Shown: positions 44,270 through 53,909 of the stretch, piece by piece | How positions within the stretch are numbered: position 1 is the first letter of the stretch | Layout: each line of letters begins with the position of its first letter | Source of the DNA: Gemmatimonadota bacterium | Lineage (GTDB): Bacteria > Gemmatimonadota > Gemmatimonadetes > Longimicrobiales > RSA9 | Direction: 5' to 3' | Length of the DNA stretch: 59,789 bases | Assembly (NCBI GenBank): GCA_007126035.1 | Contig: SLCC01000123.1 | Location: forward strand, 1-59,789 | Translations under genes and position numbers: made by a program | Notes under the pieces: generated by a model | The model's database searches: none | Told to the model about the DNA's origin: nothing | The model's input: the letters and a program-made list of their open reading frames with translations, nothing else

Positions 44270-44859
44270 AAGCGGTTGGTCGGGTGAGGGAGTCGGAGCC
44301 CATGGACAACGGGCGTCGGTTCCGGATCGAGGCCCCGTTCGCAGCGGAACTGCGGGTGGGCGACAGCGTGGCGGTGGAAGGTGTGTGCCTCACGGCCACA
44401 GGTGTGGGGAGCGACTGGTTCGAGATGGACGCGATCGCCACCACCCTGTCACGGACCACGCTGGGGGGACTAGTCACCGGGTCCGGGGTAAACCTGGAGC
44501 GGGCCCTTGCCCTGGGAGACCGCCTGGGCGGACACCTGGTGCAGGGGCATGTGGATGGCGTGGGCGAGGTGGTGGGACTGGAGCGGGTCGGCGAGCACGT
44601 GCTCCTGGACGTTGGCCTGCCCGACGTGGTGGCGGAGGTGACCGTGCTCCACGGCTCCATCGCCATGGCCGGGGTGAGCCTCACCGTGAACGCCATGCCC
44701 AGCCCGGACGTGGCCCAGGTGGCGCTGATCCCGTTCACCTGGGAGCAGACGACGCTCAGCCAGTTGGAACCGGGTGACGGCATCAACCTGGAGGGAGACA
44801 TGCTGGGCCGATTCGTGGTGAGCTACCTGGACAGGAGAGGCCTGGGGAGGGGGGGGTGA
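44251..44859 (+). CDS. ribE: Riboflavin synthase, alpha chain
   Basis: Dismutates two 6,7-dimethyl-8-ribityllumazine molecules to riboflavin. It has the two tandem lumazine-binding repeats: [16 protein letters not shown] at the start with [14 protein letters not shown], and [16 protein letters not shown] then VSLTVNAM in the second half. 202 residues is standard. It overlaps ribD by 19 bases and ribBA by four. Confidence 0.96.
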   Translation: MFSGIVEAVGRVRESEPMDNGRRFRIEAPFAAELRVGDSVAVEGVCLTATGVGSDWFEMDAIATTLSRTTLGGLVTGSGVNLERALALGDRLGGHLVQGHVDGVGEVVGLERVGEHVLLDVGLPDVVAEVTVLHGSIAMAGVSLTVNAMPSPDVAQVALIPFTWEQTTLSQLEPGDGINLEGDMLGRFVVSYLDRRGLGRGG

Positions 44860-46157
44860 CAGCAGTGGATCCCGTTTTCGATACCATCGAGGAGGCGATC
44901 CGGGACATCCGGGACGGGAAGATGGTCATCGTCGCCGACGACGAGGACCGCGAGAACGAGGGCGACCTGGTCTGCGCGGCGGCGAAGGCCACGCCAGACA
45001 TAATCAACTTCATGGCGACCCACGGCCGTGGCCTGATCTGCGCCGCGATCACCCGGAGCCGCGCCGATCAACTCGATCTGCCCCTCATGTCTGAGCACAA
45101 CGAGGAGGCCTTCAGCACCGCCTTCACCGTCAGCGTGGATGCCCACCCCCGCTTCGGCGTGACCACCGGCATCAGCGCAGCGGACCGTGCCAAGACCATC
45201 GAGCTCCTGGTGAACCCGGAAACCAGCCCCCGTGACCTCCGCCGGCCCGGCCACATCTTCCCGCTCAGGGCCGTGCCCGGCGGGGTGCTGCGGCGGGTGG
45301 GCCAGACGGAGGCATCGGTGGACCTGGCACGCCTCGCCGGCCTGCCACCGGCAGGCGTCATCTGCGAGATCATGAACGAAGACGGGACCATGGCACGGCG
45401 GGCAGAGCTGGAGGAGTTCGCCAGGCGCCACGACCTCCGGTTCATCACCGTGGCACAGATAGTGGCCTACCGGCTCGCCAACGAGCGGCTGGTGCGCCGG
45501 ATCGCGGAGGCCTCGCTTCCCACCGAGTTCGGCGACTTCCAGGTGGTGGCCTTCGAGAACCAGGTGGACGGCCGGGAGCATGTGGCGCTGGTGGCCGGCG
45601 AGATCGACGGCCGGGAGGACGTGCTGGTGCGGATGCATTCCGAGTGCCTCACAGGCGACGTATTCCACTCCCAGCGCTGCGATTGCGGCGCCCAGCTGAC
45701 CGCGGCCATGCAGCGCATCCAGAACGAAGGCGGCGGCGCCATCGTCTATCTCCGACAGGAGGGTCGGGGTATCGGGCTGGTTAACAAGATTCGGGCATAC
45801 GCCCTCCAGGAAGGGGGGCAGGACACGGTCGAGGCAAACCAAACCCTGGGCTTCAAGCCTGACCTGCGAGACTACGGGATCGGCGCGCAGATCCTCCTGG
45901 ACCTGGGCCTCAGCTCGATCCGGATCCTGACCAACAACCCCCGCAAGATCGTGGGCCTGGAAGGCTACGGCCTGCGGATCACGGGACGGGAAGCTATCGA
46001 GATCGAGCCGACCAGCCACAACCGGGCGTACCTGGAGGCCAAGCGCAGCAAGCTGGGCCACATCCTGCCGGTGCCTGTGGAGCCCGCACTCGGCGATGCG
46101 CCGGGCGGGGCGCCACCGTCGCCTACTTCGCCCGCAGCCAAGGCCATGGGGGAGTGA
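44856..46157 (+). CDS. ribBA: Bifunctional 3,4-dihydroxy-2-butanone-4-phosphate synthase / GTP cyclohydrolase II
   Basis: Supplies both building blocks for riboflavin. The N-terminal RibB domain (1-205) contains [27 protein letters not shown] and [17 protein letters not shown]; the C-terminal RibA domain has the zinc cysteines in [21 protein letters not shown] and [11 protein letters not shown] with TNNPRKI. Catalytic motifs of both halves look intact. 433 residues plus a short Pro/Ala tail. A GTG start overlaps the ribE stop. Confidence 0.97.
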   Translation: MTAVDPVFDTIEEAIRDIRDGKMVIVADDEDRENEGDLVCAAAKATPDIINFMATHGRGLICAAITRSRADQLDLPLMSEHNEEAFSTAFTVSVDAHPRFGVTTGISAADRAKTIELLVNPETSPRDLRRPGHIFPLRAVPGGVLRRVGQTEASVDLARLAGLPPAGVICEIMNEDGTMARRAELEEFARRHDLRFITVAQIVAYRLANERLVRRIAEASLPTEFGDFQVVAFENQVDGREHVALVAGEIDGREDVLVRMHSECLTGDVFHSQRCDCGAQLTAAMQRIQNEGGGAIVYLRQEGRGIGLVNKIRAYALQEGGQDTVEANQTLGFKPDLRDYGIGAQILLDLGLSSIRILTNNPRKIVGLEGYGLRITGREAIEIEPTSHNRAYLEAKRSKLGHILPVPVEPALGDAPGGAPPSPTSPAAKAMGE

Positions 46158-46164
46158 GGGGAAG

Positions 46165-46650
46165 ATGAACGTCAACCAATACGAAGGCGCGCACCAGGGC
46201 GCGGGCAGGCGCTTCGCGATCGTGGCGTCCCGGTTCAACGAGCTGATCACCGAGCGACTCGTGGACGGAGCCCGGTCGTGTCTGCTCCAGCACGGCGTCA
46301 GCGCCGGCGACGTGGATCTGGTCCGGGTCCCCGGCGCGTTCGAGCTGCCGGCGGCGGTGGCCGCCCTCCTGCGCAGGGGTGGGTACGACGGCGTGATCGC
46401 CCTGGGTTGCGTGATCCGGGGTGAGACGTCCCACTACGACTTCGTCGCGGGCGAAGCGTCCCGGGGGCTGCAGGAGCTGTCTTTACGCTACCCCGTGGGC
46501 CTCGGGTTCGGGTTGTTGACCACCGATACCCAGGAGCAGGCGGTGGCCAGGGCCGGCGGCGACCGGGGGAACAAGGGCTGGGAAGCGGCACTGACCGCCC
46601 TGGAGATGGTGGACCTGATCCAGCACCTGGAACCGCATGCGGGAGCGTAG
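46165..46650 (+). CDS. ribH: 6,7-dimethyl-8-ribityllumazine synthase
   Basis: Penultimate step of riboflavin synthesis; usually forms 60-mer or pentamer shells. FAIVASRFNELITERLVDGA, VRVPGAFELPAAVAALL, GCVIRGETSHYDFVA and PVGLGFGLLTTDTQEQAVARAG are all diagnostic. 161 residues with the ATG preceded by GAGGGGAAG. An upstream in-frame ATG lies within ribBA and adds arginine-rich sequence, so it was rejected. It overlaps nusB by 14 bases. Confidence 0.97.
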   Translation: MNVNQYEGAHQGAGRRFAIVASRFNELITERLVDGARSCLLQHGVSAGDVDLVRVPGAFELPAAVAALLRRGGYDGVIALGCVIRGETSHYDFVAGEASRGLQELSLRYPVGLGFGLLTTDTQEQAVARAGGDRGNKGWEAALTALEMVDLIQHLEPHAGA

Positions 46651-47062
46651 TAAGGCCAGGGAGTGGACGCTCCGCGTGCTCTATGCATGGGAGTCACGCC
46701 AGCGGCAGGACGAGCGGGCCGACCTGGTCACGACCATGGAGGACTTCCTGGCCCGTCTCAGCGTGGGGCCGACGCGACGGCCCTACCTCAGGCGGCTGGT
46801 GGAGACGCTCGACTCGAGCCTGCCTGAGATCGATGCCGAGCTACAGCGCTGCCTCACCAACTGGCGGCTGGAACGGGTTTCGGCGGTGGACCGGAACGTC
46901 CTCCGGATCGCCGCAGCCGAGATGCTGCGGCTGGACGACGTGCCGCCCCGCGTCTCCATCCAGGAGGCCCTGGCGCTGGCAGAGAAATACGGCACCGAAC
47001 GCAGTCCTGCCTTCGTGAACGGGGTGCTGGACGCCCTGATGCGACGCCTGCCCAGACGATGA
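46637..47062 (+). CDS. nusB: Transcription antitermination factor NusB
   Basis: RNA-binding protein of the rRNA antitermination complex. It begins RERSKAREWTLRVLYAWESRQ (the ARxxALQ-like helix), with LERVSAVDRNVLRIAAAEML and EALALAEKYGTERSPAFVNGVLDAL typical of the C-terminal half. 141 residues is standard. ribH-nusB adjacency is a common bacterial arrangement. The stop overlaps the glycosyltransferase start (ATGA). Confidence 0.95.
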   Translation: MRERSKAREWTLRVLYAWESRQRQDERADLVTTMEDFLARLSVGPTRRPYLRRLVETLDSSLPEIDAELQRCLTNWRLERVSAVDRNVLRIAAAEMLRLDDVPPRVSIQEALALAEKYGTERSPAFVNGVLDALMRRLPRR

Positions 47063-48174
47063 ACATCCTGGTCCTCAACTGGCAGGACAGGCTCAACCCC
47101 CAGGCAGGGGGCGCGGAGATGCACCTGCACGAGGTGTTCGGGCGCCTGGCGAGCCGGGGCCACCAGGTGACGCTGCTGGTATCGGGCTGGCGGGAGGGGA
47201 CGGCCCGCGCCGAGCTCGACGGTATGGACGTGCATCGGACAGGCAGTCGCTTTACATTCAATATGGCAGGCCCCTCCTACTACAGGCGGCGGTTGGCGCA
47301 CCGGGACTATGACGTGATGGTGGAAGACCTCAACAAGGTCCCACTCCTGGCGCCCATCTGGGCGCGGCACCGTTTGGTCCTGCTCGTGCATCATCTCTTC
47401 GGCGTGACCGCTTTCCAGGAGGCCTCGGCAACGGTGGCGGCGGTAACCTGGCTGTTGGAACGGCCGCTGGGCCGTCTCTATCGCCGGGTGCCGACCATGG
47501 CCGTGTCTCGCAGCACCGCCCGGGACCTGGGCGAGAGGGGGCTGCCCGAGGATGAGATCGCTGTCATCCCGAACGGTGTGGACATGGCCCGTTTCCGGGC
47601 CGCAACGCCGGAGGACCGCTTCGAGACACCCACGATCCTGTACCTGGGAAGACTCAAGCGCTACAAGCGCGTGGACCTGCCCATCAGGGCCGTGGCACAA
47701 CTGCGGGCGGAGGGGTTCCCCGTCAGGATGATAGTGGCCGGTACGGGCGACCATGGCGCAGAGCTGCGCAAGCTACGGGACGAGCTCGGCCTGTCCCCCG
47801 ATGACGTGGACTTCCGCGGCTTCGTGGACGAGGCGGAGAAGGTCGAGCTGTTCCGCCGGACCTGGTTACATGTACTGACCTCGCCCAAGGAGGGCTGGGG
47901 TATCACCAACCTCGAGGCCGCGGCGTGCGGGACGCCGACGGTGGCGAGCGACTCACCGGGCTTGAGGGACTCGGTGGTCGACGGCGAGACGGGCTACCTG
48001 GTCCGCCATGGCGATGTGGCGGCGCTGGCAGGCCGGATCCGCCGCGTGGTAACGGATCCCGCATTGCGGGACGCGCTGGGCCATGGGGCCCTGCAGTTCG
48101 CACGGCGCTTCACCTGGGACAGGGCGGCCGACCAGACGGAGGACTTCCTCCGTCGCGCCGCTCGTGCCACCTGA
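47059..48174 (+). CDS. Glycosyltransferase family 4 (GT-B fold)
   Basis: 371-residue GT4 enzyme. The N-terminal WQDRLNPQAGGAEMHLHEVFGRLASRGH is the acceptor-side GAEMHL motif; IPNGVDMARFRA starts the C-terminal nucleotide-sugar domain; LTSPKEGWGITNLEAAACGTP holds the E-x7-E-type catalytic motif. No signal or membrane segment is seen, so it acts in the cytosol, perhaps on cell-surface glycan precursors. Donor and acceptor are unknown. Its position between nusB and hpf gives no functional hint. Confidence 0.9.
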   Translation: MNILVLNWQDRLNPQAGGAEMHLHEVFGRLASRGHQVTLLVSGWREGTARAELDGMDVHRTGSRFTFNMAGPSYYRRRLAHRDYDVMVEDLNKVPLLAPIWARHRLVLLVHHLFGVTAFQEASATVAAVTWLLERPLGRLYRRVPTMAVSRSTARDLGERGLPEDEIAVIPNGVDMARFRAATPEDRFETPTILYLGRLKRYKRVDLPIRAVAQLRAEGFPVRMIVAGTGDHGAELRKLRDELGLSPDDVDFRGFVDEAEKVELFRRTWLHVLTSPKEGWGITNLEAAACGTPTVASDSPGLRDSVVDGETGYLVRHGDVAALAGRIRRVVTDPALRDALGHGALQFARRFTWDRAADQTEDFLRRAARAT

Positions 48175-48197
48175 GCATATCGAACAGGGAGGATGAA

Positions 48198-48539
48198 ATG
48201 GACGTTCGGATCACCACCCGTCGGGCAACGGTCGGCGACAGCTTCGTTCGACAGGCCGAGGAGCGAGCACGGAAGCTCGAACGCTATGAGCCCCGACTCC
48301 AGGGAGTGGCCATCACCGTGGACGAGGACCGTGGCCGTGTCTTCATGGAGGTGCGGGCTGACGTGGCGGGCACGCCGACGGTGGTCGCTAGCTCGGATGG
48401 TGATACGACCCGGAGCGCCCTGGACCGGGCGCTGCAGAAGGTGCAGCGCCAGCTCCGGCGGAAGCGATCGAAGAGGTTGGACCACAAGGCACCGCCCGCG
48501 GCGGCGGTGGCTCCCGAAGCGGAGCCGCAGCCGGAATAG
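48198..48539 (+). CDS. hpf: Ribosome hibernation promoting factor, short type
   Basis: Binds the 30S decoding/mRNA channel in stationary phase. MDVRITTRRATVGDSFVRQAEERARKLERY and the FMEVRADVAGTPTVVAS and ALDRALQKVQRQLRRKRSKR segments match the HPF/RaiA domain. At 113 residues it lacks the C-terminal dimerisation domain of long HPF; the tail is Pro/Ala/Glu-rich. AGGGAGGA precedes the ATG. It heads the hprK-PTS run; in proteobacteria hpf likewise lies beside PTS-Ntr genes. Confidence 0.92.
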   Translation: MDVRITTRRATVGDSFVRQAEERARKLERYEPRLQGVAITVDEDRGRVFMEVRADVAGTPTVVASSDGDTTRSALDRALQKVQRQLRRKRSKRLDHKAPPAAAVAPEAEPQPE

Positions 48540-48551
48540 GACGGTAACACC

Positions 48552-49508
48552 GTGCAGAAGCTGACCGTCGAGACGCTGTTCGAGGACAAGCGGGAGGTCC
48601 TCGACCTCGAGCTCCTGTCGGGCGGGGGCCTGGACAGGAACATCGAGGCGCCCACCCTGTCCAGTCCCGGCCTCGTGCTGACCGGATACGACGGGCGCGC
48701 GCCTCGCGGTCGGCTCCAGGTCATGGGGGAGACGGAGATGTCGTTCCTCCGCTCCCGTGGCCCCCAGGGCATGCAGGAGTCACTGGATCGCCTCTTCGCC
48801 CTGGACATGCCGGCGCTGGTGGTCACCAAGGCCATGGAGGTACCGGGCCCGCTCCTGGAGACGGCGCGTCGGCGTGGCGTGCCCGTCTTCCGGACATCCC
48901 TCAAGACTGGCGAATTCTACCGTCGGATCCAGCCCTACCTCGAGAGCATGTTCGCGCCGACTACTACGCTGCATGGGTCCATGGCGGATGTATACGGGGT
49001 TGGGTTGCTGATCGTGGGTCGGAGCGGGATCGGCAAGAGCGAGTGTGTCCTGGACCTGGTGGAGCGTGGACATCGGCTGGTGGCCGACGACCTGGTGTAC
49101 GTGAGCCGCAGGGGGAACGACGTCCTCATCGCCCGTGGCCACGAGCTCCAGCGCCACCACATGGAGATCCGGGGCGTGGGTATCGTGGACATCCCGTCCC
49201 TCTTCGGCATCCGGTCGATCCGTCAGCAGAAACGCATCGAGGTGGTGGTCCGTCTGGTGGACTGGAACGAGAAGGACGCCTACGAGCGGACTGGCCTCGA
49301 GTTGGAGTTGGTGGAGATCCTGGACGTGAAGCTGCCGCAGGCCACCATCCCGTTGAACCCGGGCAAGAACGTGACGGTCATCGCTGAAGTCATCGCCATG
49401 AACCACCTGTTGAAGTATTCGGGCGTGCATACGGCGGAACGGTTCAACGCCAGTCTGCAGGCGGCGATGCGTCCGGTGCGAGACTACCTCGAGCAGGATT
49501 ATGAGTGA
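48552..49508 (+). CDS. hprK: HPr kinase/phosphorylase
   Basis: Phosphorylates and dephosphorylates HPr on its regulatory serine according to energy and metabolite state. The C-terminal kinase domain has the Walker A GRSGIGKSE, VADDLVYVSRR and the family signature EIRGVGIVDIPSLFG; the N-terminal domain is the HprK receiver-like domain. 318 residues is normal. A GTG start is used. The HPr encoded downstream has the target serine (Ser50), so the pair can function together. It overlaps EIIA by eight bases. Confidence 0.96.
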   Translation: MQKLTVETLFEDKREVLDLELLSGGGLDRNIEAPTLSSPGLVLTGYDGRAPRGRLQVMGETEMSFLRSRGPQGMQESLDRLFALDMPALVVTKAMEVPGPLLETARRRGVPVFRTSLKTGEFYRRIQPYLESMFAPTTTLHGSMADVYGVGLLIVGRSGIGKSECVLDLVERGHRLVADDLVYVSRRGNDVLIARGHELQRHHMEIRGVGIVDIPSLFGIRSIRQQKRIEVVVRLVDWNEKDAYERTGLELELVEILDVKLPQATIPLNPGKNVTVIAEVIAMNHLLKYSGVHTAERFNASLQAAMRPVRDYLEQDYE

Positions 49509-49893
49509 TCCGGGACATCGGGGCGTGGTAGTGTCCCATGGCGAGCTGGCCCGCGGGCTGCTGAGCGCGGTGCAGCGTATAGCTGGTGTCGACGAATCGG
49601 TCCTGATCGGCCTCAGCAACGATGGCCTGGGCCCAGACGCCATTCGTCGGCGTCTGGATGAGGTGCTTGGTGAAGGCCCTGCAGTCATCTTCTCCGACCT
49701 GCCGGAGGGTAGCTGCGGGCTGGTGGGCCGCAAAGCCTGCCTCGGAAGGGTTGACCGCCTGCTCATCACCGGGGTCAATCTGCCAATGCTGCTGGACTTC
49801 GCCCTGCACAATCACCTGCCGCTGGACCAGTTGGCGACACGGCTCCTGGAGCGTGGCCGGGCCTCGATCACGCTATTCCCAGAGGTCGGCTGA
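49501..49893 (+). CDS. PTS mannose-family EIIA component
   Basis: Soluble phosphocarrier of the mannose (ManX-type) PTS. GVVVSHGELARGLL positions the phosphorylated His13 as in ManX; IFSDLPEGSCGLVGRK and LLITGVNLPMLLDFAL match the conserved DLxGGSP and GxNLPMLLE regions, with EGS replacing GGS. 130 residues is the free EIIA length. It should receive phosphate from HPr and pass it to the EIIB encoded next. Confidence 0.92.
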   Translation: MSDPGHRGVVVSHGELARGLLSAVQRIAGVDESVLIGLSNDGLGPDAIRRRLDEVLGEGPAVIFSDLPEGSCGLVGRKACLGRVDRLLITGVNLPMLLDFALHNHLPLDQLATRLLERGRASITLFPEVG

Positions 49894-49894
49894 A

Positions 49895-50380
49895 GTGAGC
49901 GTCATCCTGTATCGCGTCGATGAGAGACTGATCCACGGCCAGGTAATGGTCGGCTGGGGCGCCCGACTCCGGCCGGACCGGATCGTGGTGGTGGACGACG
50001 AGCTGGCCAGCTCACAGTGGGAGCAGGAGCTCTATTCCATGGGCGTGCCCGATGAGATGGAGGCGGAGTTCGTACCCGTGGACGAGGCCATCGAGCGTTT
50101 GCCGGACTGGCAATCGAATCCGGAGCGGGTGATGCTCCTGACCCGCGACATCGCCACCATGCGCCGGACGGCGCGGAGCGGATTGCTACACGGGCAGCGG
50201 GTGAACATCGGGGGCATCCATCACGCGCCTGGCCGTACGCGCGTGCTCCGCTACGTATTCCTGAGCGAAGCCGAGCGGGAGGAGCTGAGGGAGCTGTCCT
50301 CGGAGGGTGTCCGGATAACGGCCCGGGACCTGCCCGGGGCGCGGGAGGTCCCGCTGGAAGAGCTGGTGCGCGCGTCATGA
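49895..50380 (+). CDS. PTS mannose/sorbose-family EIIB component
   Basis: 161-residue phosphocarrier. YRVDERLIHGQVMVGWG contains the active-site His14 in the diagnostic R-x-D-x-R-L-I-H-G-Q motif; VNIGGIHHAPGRTRVL is the conserved NVGGI region. A GTG start is used, one base after the EIIA stop; an upstream in-frame ATG inside EIIA gives a non-conserved extension. The stop overlaps the EIIC start (ATGA). Confidence 0.93.
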   Translation: MSVILYRVDERLIHGQVMVGWGARLRPDRIVVVDDELASSQWEQELYSMGVPDEMEAEFVPVDEAIERLPDWQSNPERVMLLTRDIATMRRTARSGLLHGQRVNIGGIHHAPGRTRVLRYVFLSEAEREELRELSSEGVRITARDLPGAREVPLEELVRAS

Positions 50381-51051
50381 CTGGCTGGCTGGGGGTGGCC
50401 CTGTGGGGCGGGATAGTGGGGTCGGACAGCACGTCCTTCCCCCAGGTAATGGTATCACGCCCGCTGGTGGCAGGCGCCGTTACCGGGCTGATCTTCGGCC
50501 GGCCTCTGGAGGGGGCGGTGGTGGGATTCCTGGTCGAGGTCTTCTCCCTGACCACGCTGCCCATCGGCGCCGCCCGCTACCCCGAGTCGGGAACGGCTAC
50601 GGTGGCGGCGGCAGCGGCCTATTCCGCCGTGGCGCCGGCCGGGCTGGATCCAGGCTACCTGGTCTTGGCCCTTGCCTTCGCCCTGGCCTGGGAGCGGCTC
50701 GGCTCCGTTACCGTGGTGCTCCAGCGCCGTGCCAACGGGCGCATGCTGATCCGGGCGACAGCCATGGCCGCTGGCAAGCTCGAGCGCCGGCACCTGGCTG
50801 CCATGACCCTGGACTTCCTGCGCGGCGCCGCGCTCTGCCTTCTGGGCGGCCTGTCGGGCGCCCTCCTGATCGGGCTGGTGGGGCCGCTCTGGGGTCTGGA
50901 CTCTGGTCCCACCGCCGCCCTGTTGGCGGTGCTGGCCGCGGCCATGGTGGGGACGTCTCTCCCCCTGTTCAGCGGGCCGGTGAAGAACTGGCTCCCCGTC
51001 CTGGCAGGGGCCGCCGCGGGCATCCTGGTGGCGATGGCGCTGCTGCCATGA
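50377..51051 (+). CDS. PTS mannose-family EIIC membrane component
   Basis: 224-residue polytopic membrane protein with about six hydrophobic segments. WGGIVGSDSTSFPQVMVSRPLVAGAVTGLIFG is the characteristic EIIC N-terminus (ManY-like SRPLV...GLI.G), and a later PESGTATVAAAAAY lies where ManY has its substrate loop. It is about 40 residues shorter than E. coli ManY (266). The sugar specificity, if it transports at all, is not deducible. Confidence 0.88.
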   Translation: MTGWLGVALWGGIVGSDSTSFPQVMVSRPLVAGAVTGLIFGRPLEGAVVGFLVEVFSLTTLPIGAARYPESGTATVAAAAAYSAVAPAGLDPGYLVLALAFALAWERLGSVTVVLQRRANGRMLIRATAMAAGKLERRHLAAMTLDFLRGAALCLLGGLSGALLIGLVGPLWGLDSGPTAALLAVLAAAMVGTSLPLFSGPVKNWLPVLAGAAAGILVAMALLP

Positions 51052-51794
51052 CCATGGATCGGTCCGTCTGGTGGGCAGTCCTGGCCCGGTCGCTGGCCGT
51101 ACAGGGCTCTTGGAACTACGAGACGTTGACGGGTACGGGGTTCGGGTTCGCTATCCTGCCGGCGCTGCGCAGGCTCTACCCGGACCCGGCGGCCCTGGAC
51201 GCAGCGGTGGGTCGGCACGAAACTCCGTTCAACAGCCACCCGTACCTGGCCCCTCTGGCCCTGGGCGCGGTGATCCGGCTCGAGCTGGATGGCGAGCCAC
51301 CGGAGGTGATCAATCGCTTCAAGGCGGCCTTGAGAGGCTCGCTGGGGACGCTGGGGGACCAGCTGGTGTGGGCCGGCTGGCGACCGCTCTGTGTACTGGC
51401 GGCGCTGGCCCTGATGGTGGCGGGAGCGCCCTGGTACGTGGCAGTGCTGGCGTTCCTGGTCGTGTACAACATCGGGCACCTGGCCCTCATGATGTGGGGG
51501 CTTTCCGTAGGGTTCAGTGAAGGGCGATACGTGGCGGAGCGACTTCGTGGCTCGGTCGTCCGCCACACGCACGGCCGTCTGATGAAGGCAGCGGCGTTCG
51601 TGGCGTCGTTGACCTTCGCGCTGGTGGCAGTGGCAGGGGTGCCCGGCCTGGCGGCACCGACCTCCACGATGGCCACGGTGGCGCTCGTCGGCGCGGTGGC
51701 CGGTGCCGGTTGGGGTGAGCGAGCGCGGCGAGTAGGTTTCGCGGCGGTGGCTGTGCTGGTGTTGATCGGGGTGCTGGCGGGGACCATGGTATGA
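51048..51794 (+). CDS. PTS mannose-family EIID membrane component
   Basis: 248-residue partner of EIIC. RSLAVQGSWNYETLTGTGFGFAILPALRRLY is the conserved EIID start (QxSWNYE), followed by HETPFNSHPYLAPLALGAVIRLE, matching the FNTHP region of ManZ. Hydrophobic segments fill the C-terminal half. The ATG overlaps the EIIC stop; an upstream reading frame through EIIC was rejected as non-conserved. The end overlaps the HPr start (ATGA). Confidence 0.92.
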   Translation: MTMDRSVWWAVLARSLAVQGSWNYETLTGTGFGFAILPALRRLYPDPAALDAAVGRHETPFNSHPYLAPLALGAVIRLELDGEPPEVINRFKAALRGSLGTLGDQLVWAGWRPLCVLAALALMVAGAPWYVAVLAFLVVYNIGHLALMMWGLSVGFSEGRYVAERLRGSVVRHTHGRLMKAAAFVASLTFALVAVAGVPGLAAPTSTMATVALVGAVAGAGWGERARRVGFAAVAVLVLIGVLAGTMV

Positions 51795-52069
51795 GTGATA
51801 AATCTGGCGATCGGGCGGTAGTCATCCAGAACAAGTACGGGCTCCACGCGCGGCCAGCGGCAGAGTTCGTGAAGATTGCCCACGGGTTCGACTCCGAGAT
51901 CTGGGTACGAAAGGACGATCTCGAGGTGAACGGCAAGAGCATCATGGGCATGATGATGCTGGCTGCGGAGCAGGGCTCGGAGATAGTGATCCGGGCGAGC
52001 GGCTCGGACGCTGACCAGGCCCTGGACACGCTCTGCGAACTCGTTTCCAGCAGATTCGGGGAGGATTGA
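51791..52069 (+). CDS. ptsH: Phosphocarrier protein HPr
   Basis: 92-residue HPr. NKYGLHARPAAEFVKIA carries the EI-phosphorylated His19; NGKSIMGMMMLAAEQGSEI carries Ser50, matching the serine phosphorylated by HprK. It lies between EIID and EI and can feed the EIIA encoded in the same operon. The start overlaps the EIID stop. Confidence 0.96.
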   Translation: MSDKSGDRAVVIQNKYGLHARPAAEFVKIAHGFDSEIWVRKDDLEVNGKSIMGMMMLAAEQGSEIVIRASGSDADQALDTLCELVSSRFGED

Positions 52070-53857
52070 GTGGGACGACGTCTGGTCCGGGAAGGAACGG
52101 CGGCATCGCCGGGGATCGTGATCGGCCCGGCCCACGTGGTGGCGTGGGAGCGCCCGCGCGTCCCGCACCAGGCGATCACCGATGACCAGGTGGAGGCGGA
52201 GGTGGCTCGCTTCCGGGAGGCACGGGAGGCGACGCGGCTGCGGATCCAGGAGATCCAGGCGGAGACGTCGGAGCGGCTGGGGTCCATCGAGGCACAGATC
52301 TTCGAGCCACAGCTCATGATGCTCGAGGACTCCGACCTGATCAGGGACGTGGAGGCCTACATCGGGGAGAACCATATCTCCGCGGCTCGCGCCCTCGAGA
52401 TCAGGATGCTCGAATTCCAGTCGGAGTGGCGCCAGACCGGTCACCCAATGGTGATGGACCGACTGAACGACCTGCTGGACCTCGAGGCCCGCCTCATCCG
52501 CCAACTGCTGGGCACGGGTGACCCGGACGGCGTACTCGGCGGGATCACTGAGCCGGTGATCCTGGTGGGCCGGGACTTCGCACCGAGCCTCACGGTCCAG
52601 CTCGACCCCACCCGGGTGCTGGGCCTGGCCACGGACGCCGGGACACGCACCTCCCATTCGGCCATCATCGCCCGCGCCCTGGGCATCCCCGCGGTGGTGG
52701 GCCTGACGGACCTTGCCAGGGAGGTGGAGGAGGGCGACGAGCTGGTGCTGGACGGTCGGGTAGGCACCGTGATAGTGCTGCCCACCGAGGAGGAGCGGCG
52801 TATCTATCGGGCCCGGGACGTGCGCGTGCGGGAGTGGGAGCAGGAGCTGGTCCTGCTGGCCCATCTGGAGCCCGTCACCCCCGATCGGCAACCGGTCCTG
52901 CTCCGGGCCAACATCGACCTGCCTGGCGAGGCGAAGACGGCCAAGGAGCATGGGGCCCAGGGAATCGGACTGCTCCGTACCGAGTTCCTCGTGATCGGCC
53001 GCCGGTCCCCGCCCGACGAGGAAGGCCAGTACCAGGCGTACAAGCGGGTGGCGGAGAGCTTCCGGAACCAGGCGGTCCTCATCCGCACCTTCGACGTGGG
53101 CGGCGACAAGTTCCCCCACTTCCTCCAGATGCCGCCGGAGGAGAACCCGTACCTGGGATGGCGGGCGATCCGGATGTGTCTGGACATGCCCGAGCTGTTC
53201 CGTACCCAGTTGCGCGCGTTGCTCAGGTCCACGGTCCATGGCGATGTCCGGATCATGCTGCCCATGATCTCCGCGGTGGAGGAACTGAGGGCCACCCGCC
53301 GCATGCTCGAGGAGGAGGAGGACCGGCTCAACGCCGATGGCATCCCGTTCAATCCCGGCTACAAGCTGGGCATCATGATCGAGACGCCCGCCGCCGCCCT
53401 CACGGCGGCGGAGATGACCCGCTACGCCGACTTCTTCTCCATCGGGACGAACGACCTGACCCAGTACGTCCTGGCCATCGACCGCAACAACGCCAAACTG
53501 TCTTCCCGCTTCACCTCCTTCCATCCGGCCGTGCTGCGCCTCATGGCCAGCACCGCGGCGGTGGGGCGCGAGGCGGGGCTCGAGGTCAGCATCTGCGGCG
53601 AACTGGCCGCCAGCCCGTTGGGCGTCTACCTCCTCCTGGGCCTGGGCATAACGGCGTTGAGCGTGGGGCCGTCAGCCCTGCCGGAGGTGAAGAAGGTGGT
53701 CCGGTCCGTGCCCGCTACCGACGCCAGGGCACGGGTCTCACAGGCCCTGGAGGCGCCCGACACCGCCACGGTGATGGCCATACTCGAGGAGGGCATATCC
53801 CACTGGCTGGACCTGTCGCTGTTCTCCGGCCGGTGGAACCTGTCCGAGTCGGAATGA
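52070..53857 (+). CDS. ptsI: PTS enzyme I (phosphoenolpyruvate-protein phosphotransferase)
   Basis: Transfers phosphate from PEP to HPr. The active-site histidine is His196 in [72 protein letters not shown] and [11 protein letters not shown] are PEP-binding TIM-barrel motifs. 595 residues is normal (E. coli 575). A GTG start directly abuts the HPr stop and is preceded by GGGGAGG. The full relay EI-HPr-EIIA-EIIB is therefore encoded together. Confidence 0.97.
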   Translation: MGRRLVREGTAASPGIVIGPAHVVAWERPRVPHQAITDDQVEAEVARFREAREATRLRIQEIQAETSERLGSIEAQIFEPQLMMLEDSDLIRDVEAYIGENHISAARALEIRMLEFQSEWRQTGHPMVMDRLNDLLDLEARLIRQLLGTGDPDGVLGGITEPVILVGRDFAPSLTVQLDPTRVLGLATDAGTRTSHSAIIARALGIPAVVGLTDLAREVEEGDELVLDGRVGTVIVLPTEEERRIYRARDVRVREWEQELVLLAHLEPVTPDRQPVLLRANIDLPGEAKTAKEHGAQGIGLLRTEFLVIGRRSPPDEEGQYQAYKRVAESFRNQAVLIRTFDVGGDKFPHFLQMPPEENPYLGWRAIRMCLDMPELFRTQLRALLRSTVHGDVRIMLPMISAVEELRATRRMLEEEEDRLNADGIPFNPGYKLGIMIETPAAALTAAEMTRYADFFSIGTNDLTQYVLAIDRNNAKLSSRFTSFHPAVLRLMASTAAVGREAGLEVSICGELAASPLGVYLLLGLGITALSVGPSALPEVKKVVRSVPATDARARVSQALEAPDTATVMAILEEGISHWLDLSLFSGRWNLSESE

Positions 53858-53909
53858 GGGAACCAGACTTGCACGCGCCCGCCTCACCTGTACCCGACGA
53901 CACGGTCAT

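Noticed and set aside
51176-53524. A 782-codon minus-strand open frame opposite EIID, HPr and EI
   Set aside because: The plus-strand genes carry all PTS active-site motifs; the reverse product has none and is another codon-bias shadow.
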